Shown here piece by piece: positions 48,946-64,000 of a stretch of 64,000 bases of DNA. This stretch comes from Methanobacterium sp. GTDB lineage: Archaea > Methanobacteriota > Methanobacteria > Methanobacteriales > Methanobacteriaceae. The stretch's first letter is position 1, and every line of letters starts with the position of its first letter. Location of the stretch: positions 1 through 64,000 of the forward strand of contig DUPR01000065.1 in the NCBI GenBank assembly GCA_012838205.1, written 5' to 3'. The position numbers were made by a program, and so were the translations under genes. Under the pieces are notes generated by a model. That model was not told the DNA's origin. It searched no databases and saw only the letters and a list, made by a program, of their open reading frames with translations.

Positions 48946-48975
48946 GTTATTAGTTATAACTTATATGTTATAATT
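48933..48975. repeat. TATAAGTTATAAGTTAT element, diverged copy at the radical SAM gene end
   Basis: TATAAGTTCTAAGTTATTAG (48934-48953) matches the copy at 40061-40080 at 19 of 20 bases and includes the TAA stop of the radical SAM gene. It continues into an eight-base inverted repeat, TAAGTTAT (48943-48950) with ATAACTTA (48956-48963). The following gap to 49189 has no other feature. Confidence 0.55.
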
Positions 48976-49189
48976 CATGTCATTTCATATTTTTGATTAG
49001 AGTTCTAGACGCAACAATAGAAAATCAATTTTTGTGATATTCAAATCAAAAATCATCTTTTATCAAGATCAATGTGTCAAATAGTTAATCAATTTTTAAA
49101 GTAGTATAGCTATTAATTAATATGTTGAACAGGATATTGAAAGATTTTTTTCTCTGATAATCGTAACCTCATGAGAAAATTTAAAAAAA

Positions 49190-49582
49190 TTAAAATTCTT
49201 CGTCTTCAAACAATTCCCAGATTTCAGGATACTTCTGTTGCACGGCTTCTTCAATAAGCACTGACGCCTCTTTGCTAATACTAAATGCAGGTTTAGTTTT
49301 TTTTAAAAATCTAAAAACGGCTGCGGATTTTGCTGACCAAAGGGATATGCGCGGATTCTTGCGAACTTCTAGTACAACACCTTCAAAAATCATTTTGTAA
49401 GGATCTTCTTGAGTTTTCCTGACTTTTCTTGTCTTTGGTTTTTCTATAGCAGAACCTTTAATCGAAACGTTCCCCTTCATAGGAGATTTTTTCGTATTTA
49501 CGGTAGATTCTGATTTTTCTTTACGAATTAAAGCGTCTAATCCCTTACCTAATGCTTTTTCACTCTTTTTTGATGGAGTCAT
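49190..49582 (-). CDS. ParA-linked small protein with a ParB-like N-terminal motif
   Basis: The 130-residue protein starts with the motif KALGKGLDALI (residues 9-19), which resembles the conserved N-terminus of ParB (LGRGLDALI), the part that contacts and stimulates ParA. A Lys/Ser-rich linker follows, then a small domain of about 65 residues (ISLWSAKSAAVFRFLKKTKPAF) with no ParB nuclease-like or HTH region. Its ATG shares one base with the parA stop (TAATG), so the two are translationally coupled. It probably acts with this ParA as a partner or adaptor. DNA binding by the C-terminal part is a guess. Confidence 0.72.
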   Translation of the reverse strand: MTPSKKSEKALGKGLDALIRKEKSESTVNTKKSPMKGNVSIKGSAIEKPKTRKVRKTQEDPYKMIFEGVVLEVRKNPRISLWSAKSAAVFRFLKKTKPAFSISKEASVLIEEAVQQKYPEIWELFEDEEF

Positions 49583-50367
49583 TATGCTTCCTCCGTTCCT
49601 TGCCCGTTCATTGTTAAAATTTCCTTGGCAAGGTCATTATATGCTTCAGTTCCAACACATTCCTCATCATAAATTACACATGGTTTGCCATGGCTAGGTG
49701 CTTCAGCCAGCTTCACATTACGAGGGATCGTTGTGTTAAAGATATACTCTGTCTCACCAAAGAATTGCTTTACATTCTGGTAAACATCCCTACCTAACCT
49801 AGTTCGAGAATCATAAAGGGTGATTAAGATTCCTTTGATGGGTGAAGGACTGTTTAAACGAGTTTCCACTAAGTTCATGGCATCTAACAGATCAGCCATT
49901 CCTTCTAATGCATAAAATTCAGCTTGAATTGGAATTATGACACTATCAGCAGCTACTAATGAATTTATTGTCAGTATACCTAAGGAAGGCGGCACATCCA
50001 AAAAAATATAATCGTAATTCTCCTGAACATCATCCATAGTCTCTTTAAGAATAAATGGAAATCCTATATCCTTGCTAAGTTCGATTTCGGCACCACTCAG
50101 AGAGATGTGGCTGGGAAGAAGATCTAATCCTGATATTTTAGTTGCAACAATAGCCTCATCCAGAGTTTGTTGTCCTGTTAAAACTCGATATATTGAATTA
50201 TCTTCATTTTTCTCCAAACCAAATGCAGTGGTAGCATTAGCTTGAGGATCCATGTCTATAACCAATATGTTCTTTCCATAAAGTGCTAATGAAGTAGAAA
50301 GATTAACTGCAGTGGTGGTTTTACCACAACCTCCCTTCTGATTTAAAATTGCTATAACTTCCGCCAT
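49582..50367 (-). CDS. parA: ParA/Soj family ATPase
   Basis: The 261-residue protein has the deviant Walker A motif NQKGGCGKTTTAVNL, the Walker A' segment VIDMDPQANATTAFG and YIFLDVPPSLG. The family forms ATP-dependent dimers on DNA that move chromosomes, plasmids or protein clusters. Here the typical ParB is replaced by the short protein encoded next. AGGAGAT precedes the ATG. The AT-rich element copy lies about 25 bases upstream, as an operator would. Chromosomal position and lack of plasmid genes suggest a cellular function. Confidence 0.94.
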   Translation of the reverse strand: MAEVIAILNQKGGCGKTTTAVNLSTSLALYGKNILVIDMDPQANATTAFGLEKNEDNSIYRVLTGQQTLDEAIVATKISGLDLLPSHISLSGAEIELSKDIGFPFILKETMDDVQENYDYIFLDVPPSLGILTINSLVAADSVIIPIQAEFYALEGMADLLDAMNLVETRLNSPSPIKGILITLYDSRTRLGRDVYQNVKQFFGETEYIFNTTIPRNVKLAEAPSHGKPCVIYDEECVGTEAYNDLAKEILTMNGQGTEEA

Positions 50368-50386
50368 AATTGATCTCCTAAATCTT

Positions 50387-50423
<37 letters not shown>

Positions 50424-50491
50424 TCACCAAGTCTGGGGAGATCTAGATAAAAATGCTAATATCATAAATTTAAATGAGAAAATGCGTATAT

Positions 50492-51682
50492 CTAAAAAAC
50501 TGGAATCAAACCAGGACTAGTTCCAGTAATGCATTCCCCTCCATAGGGAGTAACCAAAAAAGTGTTTTCGATTCCAACCATTCCAATATTTTCGATGCCT
50601 TTTTTAGGTTCCACCGCAAATACCATCCCCTCTTGAATTGGTTCGTCAAATTTTTCTGCAATAACTGGAGTTTCATCAATTAATAAACCTATTCCATGTC
50701 CAATAAATTTTACCTTGTGTTCTCCAAAACCCATAAAGTTTTCAAGGAATTTATCATCCAAATTATCCATTATTTTCCTATAAATCTCAGAAGGAATTGC
50801 TCCTGGTTTAAGCATTTTTGCAATCTCATTTTGTATTTCAACACACTTTTGGTGTGCTTCAATGGCGTGCTGAGGCAATGAACAGCCGAACATGTAAGTC
50901 ATAGTCTTATCAGTGTTATAACCATCAACTCCACAACCAACATCTACGAAAACAAGATCTCCCCTCCTCAATTTCCGGTCACGGCTTCCCAAAACTGGTG
51001 CCGCGGGACTAAGCCCCTTATTTCCACTAGCACCATCAAAATATGTTGGATAAAGTGAACTTTCACCAAACCCCACATGCCCAACAATAATTTCGGTGTC
51101 AAACATTCCAAAACGAGTAACCGCATCGTGCCCTTCATCTATTAAAATAGAAAAAAGTTTGGATGCGAGAGTAGCCTCATTCATCCCTTCGCAAAGTATA
51201 TTCGGCACTATATCTTCCAATACATGCTGATGTATCTTTCCAGACTTTCTCATTAATGAAAGCTCGTATTCACTTTTAACGGCCCTGACAGAAGCTATAC
51301 AAGAATCTAAAGGTTTATAATTCTGAAAAGGAAAATGTTTTTTGAATCTGTGATATAGCGCTAAAGGAACAACTTCTGTTTCAAGATGTATGCTATTTGG
51401 AAGTGTACACATATGTTTTGCTGCATCACGAAAGCTATTCATTGGCTTTATATCTGGAAAAAATGATTCATCCAGTGCTCTCTGGTAACTACGCCTCACC
51501 CAAAATGTGGGTTCTTCATCTCTAGGAATAAGCAGCATCCCATCTTGCATGGTTCCAGTGAAATAAAAAAGATTAATATTACTAAAAATTACAGCCATAT
51601 CCCATTCAGGATCAACTGCAGACATGACCTCCTTAAATTTACCCATTCTATTTTCCATTTCAGATACCGGAGTTTTTTTCAA
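50492..51682 (-). CDS. M24 family Xaa-Pro peptidase-like protein
   Basis: The 396-residue protein starts at TTG, with GGGGG seven bases upstream. Residues 1-160 are a creatinase N-domain and the rest is the pita-bread metallopeptidase domain. Metal ligands appear in [16 protein letters not shown] (Asp, Asp), FIGHGIGL (His), AVEPKKG (Glu) and GIENTFLV (Glu). Xaa-Pro dipeptidases and aminopeptidases remove N-terminal residues before proline; the exact activity is not certain. It is expected in the cytoplasm. It is followed upstream, on the same strand, by thrS. Confidence 0.88.
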   Translation of the reverse strand: MKKTPVSEMENRMGKFKEVMSAVDPEWDMAVIFSNINLFYFTGTMQDGMLLIPRDEEPTFWVRRSYQRALDESFFPDIKPMNSFRDAAKHMCTLPNSIHLETEVVPLALYHRFKKHFPFQNYKPLDSCIASVRAVKSEYELSLMRKSGKIHQHVLEDIVPNILCEGMNEATLASKLFSILIDEGHDAVTRFGMFDTEIIVGHVGFGESSLYPTYFDGASGNKGLSPAAPVLGSRDRKLRRGDLVFVDVGCGVDGYNTDKTMTYMFGCSLPQHAIEAHQKCVEIQNEIAKMLKPGAIPSEIYRKIMDNLDDKFLENFMGFGEHKVKFIGHGIGLLIDETPVIAEKFDEPIQEGMVFAVEPKKGIENIGMVGIENTFLVTPYGGECITGTSPGLIPVF

Positions 51683-51744
51683 AGGAATAACCCCCTATAT
51701 ATCATTAATTCATATGCAACATCAGGACTGGAAAGATATAATTA

Positions 51745-54407
<2,663 letters not shown>

Positions 54408-56072
54408 ATGCGAAGTGATAAAATAAAAAAGGGAATGCAGCGGGCCCCACATCGTTCCCTTTTGAGAGCATGCGGCGTGACTGATGCCGAGATGGAAAAA
54501 CCATTTATAGGAGTGGCTAACAGTTTTACAGACATAGTACCAGGACATATTCATTTAAAACAGATTGCAAATGCAGTTAAACTTGGGATAAGTCAAGCCG
54601 GAGGCGTTCCCTTCGAATTCAACACCATGGCTATTTGTGATGGAATCGCCATGAACCATGAGGGAATGCGTTATTCCCTGGCCAGCCGTGAAATTGTAGC
54701 TGACACCGTGGAAAGTATGGCGCAAGCCCATAGCTTGGATGCCTTGGTTCTTTTACCAACTTGTGATAAAATTGTCCCAGGAATGCTTATGGGTGCGGCC
54801 CGGCTAGATATTCCTGCTATTGTAGTTACTGGTGGTCCAATGCTACCTGGAGAGTACAAAGGTGAAGCTGTGGATCTTATTAATGTTTTTGAAGGTGTGG
54901 GAAAAGTTTCAGCAGGAAATATGAGTGAAACAGAATTAGATGAGTTGGAACGCTGCGCTTGTCCTGGAGCAGGATCGTGTGCTGGTCTTTTCACCGCCAA
55001 CAGTATGGCATGTCTTACTGAAGCTATGGGAATGAGCCTACCCTACTGTGCAACTACTCATGCAGTGGATTCTAAGAAGATCCAGATGGCCAGGGAATCC
55101 GGAGAAAAAATAATAGAATTGGTGGAAAAAAACATCACCCCCTCCATGATTATGACCCAAGACGCATTTTATAATGCAGTAGTTGTTGATCTAGCCCTAG
55201 GAGGATCCAGTAACACCACCCTTCATTTACCCGCCATAGCCCATGAACTATCTGATAAAGGAGTTAAAATTAATTTAGACATTTTTGATGAACTCAGTCG
55301 AAAAATACCTCATTTAACTGCTATAAGTCCATCCGGAAGCCATACAATGATGGATTTAGACAAAGCAGGAGGCATACCTGCGATTTTAAAGGTTCTAGAA
55401 GATGAAATCAAAGGAGGAAATCTAACTTGTACTGGACAATCCTTGAAAAAAAATATCAGTGCTGCTAGAGTCAAAAATGACCAGGTTATCCGCCCAATTA
55501 ACAATCCGGTGCACAGTGAAGGAGGTATTGCAGTTCTTAAAGGCAATTTATCTCCCAATGGCTCTGTTGTTAAACAAGCTGCTGTTACTGAAGATATGTT
55601 AATACATGAAGGTCCAGCCAAAGTTTATAACAGTGAAGAAGAATGTGTGCAAGCCATTTTTCAAAACAAGATCACAAATGGTGATGTAGTCATTATCCGT
55701 TATGAAGGTCCCAAAGGAGGTCCTGGAATGAGGGAAATGTTAAACCCTACTTCAGCCATATCTGGAAGAGGATTAGACTCAGTTGCGCTGATTACTGATG
55801 GTAGATTTTCTGGCGGTACTAGAGGACCATGCATAGGTCATGTTTCTCCAGAAGCCATGGCAAATGGCCCAATCGCTATTGTTGAAAACGGAGACATAAT
55901 AAAAATTGACATACCGAACAGGAAACTGGAAATAATGTTAGAAGAGGAAGAAATCCAGAAAAGGTTTAGTAAAGTAAAACACCCTGAAAAAAAATTAAAA
56001 GGATGGTTATCACGATATAGTAAATTAGTAAGCTCTGCAGATAAAGGAGCCATTTTAGATTGGGTGGTTTAA
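54408..56072 (+). CDS. ilvD: Dihydroxy-acid dehydratase IlvD
   Basis: The 554-residue enzyme dehydrates 2,3-dihydroxy-isovalerate and its methylvalerate homologue in valine, isoleucine and leucine synthesis. The iron-sulfur cysteines lie in [30 protein letters not shown] and [16 protein letters not shown]. The C-terminal segment carries [24 protein letters not shown]. Length and motifs are standard. Its stop shares one base with the start of the signal peptidase gene (TAATG). The other branched-chain genes lie from 61300. Confidence 0.97.
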   Translation: MRSDKIKKGMQRAPHRSLLRACGVTDAEMEKPFIGVANSFTDIVPGHIHLKQIANAVKLGISQAGGVPFEFNTMAICDGIAMNHEGMRYSLASREIVADTVESMAQAHSLDALVLLPTCDKIVPGMLMGAARLDIPAIVVTGGPMLPGEYKGEAVDLINVFEGVGKVSAGNMSETELDELERCACPGAGSCAGLFTANSMACLTEAMGMSLPYCATTHAVDSKKIQMARESGEKIIELVEKNITPSMIMTQDAFYNAVVVDLALGGSSNTTLHLPAIAHELSDKGVKINLDIFDELSRKIPHLTAISPSGSHTMMDLDKAGGIPAILKVLEDEIKGGNLTCTGQSLKKNISAARVKNDQVIRPINNPVHSEGGIAVLKGNLSPNGSVVKQAAVTEDMLIHEGPAKVYNSEEECVQAIFQNKITNGDVVIIRYEGPKGGPGMREMLNPTSAISGRGLDSVALITDGRFSGGTRGPCIGHVSPEAMANGPIAIVENGDIIKIDIPNRKLEIMLEEEEIQKRFSKVKHPEKKLKGWLSRYSKLVSSADKGAILDWVV

Positions 56073-56566
56073 TGGTCAAAAGGCGTTCAGGAAGCCAAAG
56101 AAAGGTTGATGAAAATTCAAACTACTCTGAAGAAAATGATATTGCTACAGAGCGAGAAATAATTAGTTACCTTGCCATAATACTTTTGGGATTAATTCTG
56201 GCACAACACCTTAACGTAGTGGTATCTGGGAGCATGGAACCGGTCTTCTATCGTGGAGATGTGGTGATAATTGAAAAAACAAACTTCATGGGTTTCAGTG
56301 AGATGGATGCCGAAGATCTTAAAATAGGAGACATTATAATATATGATGCTACTTGGTTTGCAGAACCGGTTATTCATCGAATTGTTGGAATAAAACAAGG
56401 TTCAGATGGAAAAAAATATTATATTACCAAAGGAGATAATAACTCTAATGCAGACCCTGCACTAGTTTCAGGAGCCCAAGTTAAAGCTAAAGTAATTACA
56501 ATTGGGAACCATCCACTGGTGATCCCTAAAATAGGTTATATCACCCTATTAATTCGTGGACTTTAA
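56072..56566 (+). CDS. Signal peptidase I, archaeal/ER type
   Basis: From the ATG at 56072 (sharing a base with the ilvD stop; GGGTGG upstream) the protein has 164 residues. It has a charged N-terminus, one membrane helix (about 36-50), then [16 protein letters not shown] with the nucleophile serine, and PVIHRIVG with histidine where bacterial enzymes have the general base lysine. That Ser-His pair is the archaeal/eukaryotic Sec11 form. The catalytic part faces outside and cleaves signal peptides of exported proteins. Coupling to ilvD is odd but may be only transcriptional economy. Confidence 0.93.
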   Translation: MVKRRSGSQRKVDENSNYSEENDIATEREIISYLAIILLGLILAQHLNVVVSGSMEPVFYRGDVVIIEKTNFMGFSEMDAEDLKIGDIIIYDATWFAEPVIHRIVGIKQGSDGKKYYITKGDNNSNADPALVSGAQVKAKVITIGNHPLVIPKIGYITLLIRGL

Positions 56567-56647
56567 TCCACAGAGACATAATTTTTGATAATTTATTCTA
56601 AAGAGTAACTTATTATTACATGAATTTAAGCTCATTAAGGTGAAGTT

Positions 56648-58342
56648 ATGTACAGAATTCTGGAAAAAAATGCCCGTAATTCAGTTGAAAAGGCATTGAA
56701 ATCCCTAGAATGGGAAGTAATTGAAGATATCGCATTTGAACAACCCCCCAATCCCAATATGGGTGATCTGGCCACTTCAGTGGCATTCCAAATAGCAAGC
56801 CAGCGAAAAAGTTCCCCAGTTGACATTGCAAAGCGAATTAAAGAAGTATTGAATGTAGAATCTCCATTCAAAAAGGTAGAATCCATAGGCCCATATCTAA
56901 ACTTCTTTTTAGATAATGAAACTTTTTTTAAGTTGGTTTTAAAATCTGTACAAGAAAATTATGGTTCACTTGAAGATAAAAACACTAAAGTGATTCTTGA
57001 ACACACTTCTGCCAATCCTAACGGCCCTTTACACATAGGCCACATTCGTAATGCAATAATTGGTGATTCTTTGGCCCGTATCCTTAAAGCAGCTGGTTTC
57101 CAAGTAGAAACACAATACTACGTGAATGATATGGGGCGACAGATTGCAATGATCGTATGGGGCCTTCAAAACTTGGATTACCATCTGAATCCTGATGAAA
57201 AATCAGATATAGCTATAGGTAAACTTTATTTCGAGGTTAACCAGGAATTAAAAGCAGATCCTGATGTTAAAAATCAGGTAAGTGCGATTCTAAGAACTTA
57301 TGAAGAAGAAAACCCGGAAAAATTGGAATTCATGTTTAAAAACGTGGTTAACAAGTGTTTGGAAGGAGTGAAAGAAACATCACATCGCCTTCAGATCACC
57401 CACGACCGTTTCGTTTGGGAAAGTCAGTTTATCAGGGATGGTTCGGTGAACCTAATTATGGAAAATCTGAAAGATCATATTAGCCATAACGATGTGAGTT
57501 ACCTAGATCTTACAGATTATGGTATTGAAAAAGAACTAATTCTCACCCGTTCAGATGGAACTTCTCTTTACACCACCCGAGATCTCGCTTATCACCTCCA
57601 AAAATCTGAACAAGCGGATTGGGTGGTAGATGTTCTTGGTTCTGACCATAAGCTGGCTATTGATCAACTTACAATTGCATTGGAATTTTTGGGAGGGAAA
57701 ACACCAGAAGTAATTTTTTATGAGTTCATTACTCTCCCTGAAGGATCTATGTCCACTAGGAAAGGAGTATTTATCAGCGTGGATCAGTTAATGGATGAAG
57801 CATTCGCAAGGGCGCAAAGTGAATTAGAAGATAGAAGGCCAGAATTAAACGAATCTCTATCTAAAGAAATCGCCGAAAAAATAGGTATTGGAGCTATACG
57901 TTACTTTATAGCCCGATTATCTCCAGAAAAACATTTAGTGTTTAAATGGGATGAAGCATTGAGCTTTGAGAGAGGATGTGCATCCATACAATATGCACAT
58001 GCTAGAGCATGCAAATTATTGGAAAATGCATCAGCAAAAGACAAATTATCAGTAGAAATCGATACACTGGATTTTTCTGATCTTAATACACTGGAAATTG
58101 ACCTCCTTAAAACCATTGCTAAATTCACGAGTATTGTGGAAAATTCAGCAAAAGACCTTAGAGTCCATCCAATAGCCCAATACGCCATGGAAATGGCGGG
58201 AGCTTTCAACAAATTCTACAAATCCGTGCCAGTAATTGGTTCTGAAAAAGAAATCTTAAGATTATTATTAGTTGATAAATCCAGAATAACCATCAGAAAT
58301 TGCCTAGATTTATTAGGAATAGAATCACCAGATTCAATGTAA
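56648..58342 (+). CDS. argS: Arginyl-tRNA synthetase
   Basis: The 564-residue class I enzyme has an N-terminal Add1 domain, the HIGH motif in [19 protein letters not shown] and the KMSKS counterpart MSTRKG. The C-terminal part (about 440-564) is the DALR anticodon-binding domain with [19 protein letters not shown]. It charges arginine tRNAs, including the tRNA-Arg(GCG) encoded in this window. AAGGTGA precedes the ATG. It follows the signal peptidase by 81 bases. Confidence 0.97.
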   Translation: MYRILEKNARNSVEKALKSLEWEVIEDIAFEQPPNPNMGDLATSVAFQIASQRKSSPVDIAKRIKEVLNVESPFKKVESIGPYLNFFLDNETFFKLVLKSVQENYGSLEDKNTKVILEHTSANPNGPLHIGHIRNAIIGDSLARILKAAGFQVETQYYVNDMGRQIAMIVWGLQNLDYHLNPDEKSDIAIGKLYFEVNQELKADPDVKNQVSAILRTYEEENPEKLEFMFKNVVNKCLEGVKETSHRLQITHDRFVWESQFIRDGSVNLIMENLKDHISHNDVSYLDLTDYGIEKELILTRSDGTSLYTTRDLAYHLQKSEQADWVVDVLGSDHKLAIDQLTIALEFLGGKTPEVIFYEFITLPEGSMSTRKGVFISVDQLMDEAFARAQSELEDRRPELNESLSKEIAEKIGIGAIRYFIARLSPEKHLVFKWDEALSFERGCASIQYAHARACKLLENASAKDKLSVEIDTLDFSDLNTLEIDLLKTIAKFTSIVENSAKDLRVHPIAQYAMEMAGAFNKFYKSVPVIGSEKEILRLLLVDKSRITIRNCLDLLGIESPDSM

Positions 58343-58429
58343 TTAGTATTGAAGGTAGCTATGTAAATATGATTTCTTGTAATGTATTGGTTTTTTTCTA
58401 ATTACTTTTTCTATTTATTAAAAATATAT

Positions 58430-59332
58430 TTACCCCATAAGCCAGTTCATAATGGCTTTTTGAACGTGCAAGCGGTTTTCAGCTTGATCCCACACAGCAG
58501 ATTGGGGTCCGTTTAATACTTCTTCAGTTATTTCCTGATCACGAACAGCAGGTAGGCAGTGCAAAACTATTGCATCAGGATGCGCCAAGTTTAAAATATC
58601 CTGGTTAACTTGATAATCCTTTAAATCACCTAATCGTTGTGATTCTTCAGATTCATCGCCCATACTTACCCACACATCTGTATATATCACATCTGTACCT
58701 TTTACCGCGTCTTGAACATCACCGGTGATCTTTAGTACTGAACCGGTTTTTTTGGCTACTTTCTTGGCGTCCTTAAAAATAATTGGATCTGGTTCATAGT
58801 TGCTAGGACATGCTACAGTGACATCCATGCCTACCATGGCCGCAGCCAATAATAAAGAATTACAGACATTGTTCCCATCACCCATAAATGTCATATGAAG
58901 GTCAAGGGTATTTTTTTGTTCATTAATGGTGAAAATATCTGTAAAAGCTTGGCAAGGATGTTCTAGATTAGTTAACCCGTTAATGACTGGTACGTCAGAA
59001 TATCTTGCAAATTGAAGAACATCATCATGTTTATGTGCCCTGATCATGACCCCATCAACGTAACGACTCATTGCCTTGGCCGTGTCCTCAATTAGTTCTC
59101 CTCGACCTAATTGAAGATCAGAAGCAGACAAATAGAGCGGTTGCCCCCCTAATTGATACATACCCACTTCAAAGGACATTCGCGTTCGAGTAGAAGCTTT
59201 TTCAAAAACCATGGCCAGTGATTTATTTTTTAATGGTTTTTTTGAAATATTTCCGTGTTTAAACTCCTTAGCTTCTGAAATTATGTCCCATACATTGTTA
59301 CGAGCATCTAATGCTGATAAAAGGTGCATCAT
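58430..59332 (-). CDS. argF: Ornithine carbamoyltransferase ArgF
   Basis: The 300-residue enzyme makes citrulline from ornithine and carbamoyl phosphate. The carbamoyl-phosphate loop is [13 protein letters not shown], followed by [23 protein letters not shown] and [10 protein letters not shown], a full OTCase set. Two adjacent ATG codons give alternative starts. A TATA-like box (about 59348-59357) sits so near the start that the message may be nearly leaderless. It converges on argS, whose tRNA product also concerns arginine. Confidence 0.96.
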   Translation of the reverse strand: MMHLLSALDARNNVWDIISEAKEFKHGNISKKPLKNKSLAMVFEKASTRTRMSFEVGMYQLGGQPLYLSASDLQLGRGELIEDTAKAMSRYVDGVMIRAHKHDDVLQFARYSDVPVINGLTNLEHPCQAFTDIFTINEQKNTLDLHMTFMGDGNNVCNSLLLAAAMVGMDVTVACPSNYEPDPIIFKDAKKVAKKTGSVLKITGDVQDAVKGTDVIYTDVWVSMGDESEESQRLGDLKDYQVNQDILNLAHPDAIVLHCLPAVRDQEITEEVLNGPQSAVWDQAENRLHVQKAIMNWLMG

Positions 59333-59755
59333 AGATTCATCCCTAATTTATTATATTTTTTTACATCGAATTGATTAAATATGAATTCTGGGCATCATTG
59401 AAATTGAACTATCTGGGAATGCTTTTACTTAAATTTTGTGAAACCCCATAATTAATTTTCATGCCTATTTAGACTACTATTATTCTTCTGATAATTGAAG
59501 TTGTTTTTCATGTTGTGGTTTTTTTAGTATTCTAATGATTTTTTTCAAGGTAACGATCCCATAATTCACGAAATTTGATAGAATTTCCTTTGAAACCGAT
59601 ATGGAACTTTTCTTAGTTTTAACTATTATTTTTTAGGGGAATTTCCATAGGTAAGTTGTTTTTTGGGGTTTAATGTATTGTATAGTAGCAGATATTCTTT
59701 AGATCTGGTATGAATTCATCCAAATAGATAAATGCTTGTTTTTATGGAACTTATT
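59333..59755. other. Intergenic region between argF and purD
   Basis: 423 bases without a supported gene, between two minus-strand genes. It is T-rich on the plus strand. The argF promoter probably lies at its left edge. Nothing else was recognised. Confidence 0.35.
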
Positions 59756-61066
59756 TTATTTTTTTATTTCAATCATATGCTGAATACGTTTCTCAATGAG
59801 TTGTTTAGTTCCCACGTCACTTCGATGATACAAATCCCCGTGCACGTGTTTGGTGGCCCTTTCACATCGTTCTTCTGCATCTTGCAAGTCATTTGCAGTA
59901 GTTACCACAGCCAAAGCTCTGGAACTTGTAGTTAGAACTTCGTTATTTCTTTGATTAACTGCGGCATAGAATACCATGCCACCTTCTGCTTCTATTTTTT
60001 CTTCATCTACATGGACAAGTTGACCCGCTTTCCCACTATCAGGATATCCATTAGGCACTAAATACTTACATACGGTAGCTTCAGGCTTGAATTTAGCTTT
60101 TTTAATATTTCCATCAATCACGCCTTGAAAAAGTCCTAATAAGCTAGTTTCCAAGATGGGTAGAACATTCATGGCCTCTGGATCACCGAAACGTGCATTA
60201 TACTCTACTAAACGTGGCCCATCACTGCAAAGCATGAATTGACCATAAAGAACGCCCTTATAAGGCCCAACTTCATTTTTGACTGCCTTAACAGTTTTTT
60301 CCATCACTTCAACCGATGCATCATAACTTTTCTGATCCAAAAAAGGCAACAAACCATTGGTTTCGGAGTAAGAACCCATTCCACCAGTTATAGGCCCCTG
60401 ATCTCCTTCAAAGGCATGGGGGTGGTCTTGAACTGCAGGCATTGGCACTAAATTTTCACCGTCCACTAAGGCTTGTACAGTGAATTCTTCACCCACCAGA
60501 CGTTCTTCAATAACTACACTGGCATGTCCCCCAATTTTGTTGTCTATAATATCTTTAGCATAAGATTTTGCGTCTGTTAAATTTTTTAAGTGTTCTCCCA
60601 CTATTTTTACGCCTTTACCACCAGTTAGCCCCACAGGTTTTACCACCACATCCTTTCCAAAATCGTCGATAAAATCTTCAGCATCCCTTACATTGTCAAA
60701 AACCCCAAATGCTATTGATCCAGGAACTTTATGTTTAACAAAAAGGTTTCTCATAAAAGCCTTGTCGGTTTCTATCTTGGCAGCTTCTTGTGTGGGACCA
60801 ACACAAGGAATTCCTGCTTCTTGAAGAGCATCCACAATCCCATGTTCTAAAGGAGCTTCAGGCCCTATTACAGCCATGTCAACCTTTGAGTCTAAAGCAT
60901 ATTTTTTGACTCCTTGAATATCCATCTCACTACCAATTTTAAATTGAGATATACGAGCAATACCTGGGTTTTGATTGCTCATTAAAGAATAAAGGTCGGC
61001 TTCTTCATGCAATGCTTGGCAAATTGCGTGTTCCCTTGCTCCAGTTCCTACCACTAGAATCTTCAT
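59756..61066 (-). CDS. purD: Phosphoribosylamine-glycine ligase PurD
   Basis: From the ATG at 61066 (GGAGG six bases upstream; the longer frame starting at 61141 has an unrelated tail) the enzyme has 436 residues, standard for PurD. The start [33 protein letters not shown] and the ATP-grasp segments [16 protein letters not shown] and [16 protein letters not shown] are diagnostic. It joins glycine to phosphoribosylamine in purine synthesis. Monocistronic as far as seen. Confidence 0.96.
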   Translation of the reverse strand: MKILVVGTGAREHAICQALHEEADLYSLMSNQNPGIARISQFKIGSEMDIQGVKKYALDSKVDMAVIGPEAPLEHGIVDALQEAGIPCVGPTQEAAKIETDKAFMRNLFVKHKVPGSIAFGVFDNVRDAEDFIDDFGKDVVVKPVGLTGGKGVKIVGEHLKNLTDAKSYAKDIIDNKIGGHASVVIEERLVGEEFTVQALVDGENLVPMPAVQDHPHAFEGDQGPITGGMGSYSETNGLLPFLDQKSYDASVEVMEKTVKAVKNEVGPYKGVLYGQFMLCSDGPRLVEYNARFGDPEAMNVLPILETSLLGLFQGVIDGNIKKAKFKPEATVCKYLVPNGYPDSGKAGQLVHVDEEKIEAEGGMVFYAAVNQRNNEVLTTSSRALAVVTTANDLQDAEERCERATKHVHGDLYHRSDVGTKQLIEKRIQHMIEIKK

Positions 61067-61299
61067 ATTAATCCTCCATGTATCTTGAGTAAACATCTTT
61101 AATTTCACACCACATATATTCCTGTCTTTTTCATGTGTCATAAGATCAATTCAATAAATAAAAAAGTTGAAGATATCAAACACAAAAATACTAAAAAATA
61201 CATATACCATGAAAATTAAAATCGGCATATGATAAATTAAGTCATGTTTTTATTGTGAAAATCATGATTTTTGAATTATAAACACAATTCGGTGTTAAT

Positions 61300-63036
<1,737 letters not shown>

Positions 63037-63037
63037 T

Positions 63038-63538
63038 GTGGACGAATTGAGAAGTCACATAATAAGCGCCATAGTAATGCACAGGCCAGGTGTGCTTCAA
63101 CGTGTTGCTGGCCTATTCACCCGCAGAGGATTTAATATTGACAGTATCACCGTAGGGCCGTCTGAACAGGAAGGTTTGGCCCGCATGACCATTATTTCAA
63201 CTGGTGATGATAAAGTTCTAGAACAGATAACTAAACAACTCAACAAGATCATTGAGGTAATTAAAGTTAGGGATTTGAATGCAGATGTAACTGTGACTCG
63301 GGAATTATGCTTGATCAAAACACATGCCACCTCAGAAAGAGCCCGTTCCGAAATTATTCAGTATGCAAACATCTTCAGGGGAAGAATAGTAGATGTGGGG
63401 CCTGAAAATCTGACTTTGGAGATTACTGGTGCCCCAGAAAAGATAGATGCCCTGATAGACCTATTAAAGAGTTTTGGCGTTAAAGAGGTTGCTAGAACAG
63501 GACCAACGGCTATATCAAGAGGTTCAAAAACTATTTAA
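63038..63538 (+). CDS. ilvN: Acetolactate synthase small subunit IlvN/IlvH
   Basis: From the GTG at 63038 (GGAGG eight bases upstream) the protein has 166 residues. It has the ACT domain (RSHIISAIVMHRPGVLQRVAGLFTRRGFNIDSITV) and the C-terminal ALS-small domain. It binds valine for feedback inhibition of IlvB. Another in-frame start upstream at 62990 lies within ilvB and is not favoured. The gene is translationally coupled to ilvB. Confidence 0.95.
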   Translation: MDELRSHIISAIVMHRPGVLQRVAGLFTRRGFNIDSITVGPSEQEGLARMTIISTGDDKVLEQITKQLNKIIEVIKVRDLNADVTVTRELCLIKTHATSERARSEIIQYANIFRGRIVDVGPENLTLEITGAPEKIDALIDLLKSFGVKEVARTGPTAISRGSKTI

Positions 63539-63790
63539 GGGATTTTCCACTTGTTATCCTACGCTCATATGTGATTAGGTAGAACTAACAATTAAAAAAA
63601 CAAGAAACCAACCAATATATTAAATCCTTTTAATAATACGCCGTTTAAATGTTTTCGATTCGATTTCCAAGTTAAATCAAACAAACTTTATTAATGGACT
63701 TCATCTACTATTTACATAGAGGTTTGGGCAGAAAAATTTTTTATTATCCCCATTGTATTTCCCTTTAATTTTTGAAAGAGGTGATATTAT

Positions 63791-64000
63791 ATGAAAATTT
63801 ACTACGAAAAAGATGTGGATATGGATGTATTAAAAGATAAAACCGTGGCAGTTATCGGATATGGTAGCCAAGGAATGGCACAATCACGAAATATGTCAGA
63901 AAGCGGATTAGATGTTATTGTAGGGCTCCGTAAAGGTGGTGACTCTTGGGAAACGGCTATTGAACATGATATGCCAGTCATGACTGTGGAAGAAGCATCC
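63791..64000 (+). CDS. ilvC: Ketol-acid reductoisomerase IlvC, 5' part
   Basis: Seventy codons are visible before the window ends. The protein starts [31 protein letters not shown], in which GYGSQG is the NADPH-binding loop, followed by VIVGLRKGG. It isomerises and reduces acetolactate to dihydroxy-isovalerate. GAGGTGAT precedes the ATG. The 252-base gap after ilvN holds T-rich sequence and probably a separate promoter. The 3' part is outside the window. Confidence 0.95.
   Translation, partial: MKIYYEKDVDMDVLKDKTVAVIGYGSQGMAQSRNMSESGLDVIVGLRKGGDSWETAIEHDMPVMTVEEAS

Noticed and set aside
49582..50367. ParA as a sign of an integrated plasmid or prophage
   Set aside because: No integrase, replication or phage genes and no attachment-site repeats lie nearby; neighbours are housekeeping genes.

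Overview
The window is archaeal chromosome from a hydrogenotrophic methanogen of the order Methanobacteriales, most likely Methanobacterium or a close relative. The marker genes are F420-dependent methylene-H4MPT dehydrogenase (mtd), two coenzyme F430 genes (cfbB, cfbD), the fae-hps fusion, thiol:fumarate reductase subunit A (tfrA), O-phosphoseryl-tRNA synthetase (sepS), the DNA-binding protein Alba and archaeal forms of ribK, thrS and signal peptidase. The DNA is AT-rich with T-rich gaps, TATA boxes, GGAGG/GGTGAT ribosome sites and frequent GTG or TTG starts. No rRNA, insertion sequence, CRISPR array or prophage was found; one tRNA (Arg, GCG) is present.

Layout. 0-5 kb: a degraded gene end, a P-type ATPase of Na,K-ATPase-like (IIC) type, sfsA and an exported zinc-deacylase-like protein. 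5-9 kb: cfbD-hisH, an AIR-synthase-like protein and a prepilin-like membrane protein. 9-19 kb: HIT protein, tRNA-Arg, tfrA, sepS, endonuclease V, ribK, ribB, a CobB/CobQ-like protein with its domains in reversed order, gatA and an acyltransferase-like membrane protein. 19-30 kb is more accessory: alanine dehydrogenase/ornithine cyclodeaminase family enzyme, LysE exporter, unusual HAD protein, DUF6790, DUF362 ferredoxin-like protein, TIM-barrel isomerase, and an operon of PadR regulator, ABC exporter and membrane-anchored beta-propeller, then alba. 30-39 kb: two REC-PAS regulators, leuA, DUF63, PHP and DUF1786 genes, trpB2, fae-hps. 39-44 kb: iron-sulfur flavoprotein, ferredoxin-hisB, flavodoxin, a mini carbonic-anhydrase-like protein, HD protein, mtd. 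44-51 kb: a lipoprotein pseudogene, a Wzy-like polymerase, cfbB, a radical SAM/HhH protein, and parA with a short ParB-like partner. 51-64 kb: M24 peptidase, thrS, ilvD with signal peptidase, argS, argF, purD, and ilvB-ilvN-ilvC running off the end.

Together these are mostly biosynthetic housekeeping genes: branched-chain amino acids (leuA, ilvB, ilvN, ilvC, ilvD), histidine (hisH, hisB), tryptophan (trpB2), arginine (argF), riboflavin/FMN (ribB, ribK), purines (purD), F430 (cfbB, cfbD), C1 metabolism (mtd, fae-hps) and aminoacyl-tRNA supply (sepS, gatA, thrS, argS). Pathway genes are scattered and often overlap unrelated redox genes. The least explained items are the domain-swapped CobB/CobQ-like protein, the ParA/ParB-stub pair, a repeated AT-rich element (TATAAGTTATAAGTTAT and relatives) at four intergenic places, a cluster of three TTCTACTGTAGAA-type palindromes, and an endonuclease V with an altered catalytic motif. 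Functions are read from motifs by eye; no database search was possible.
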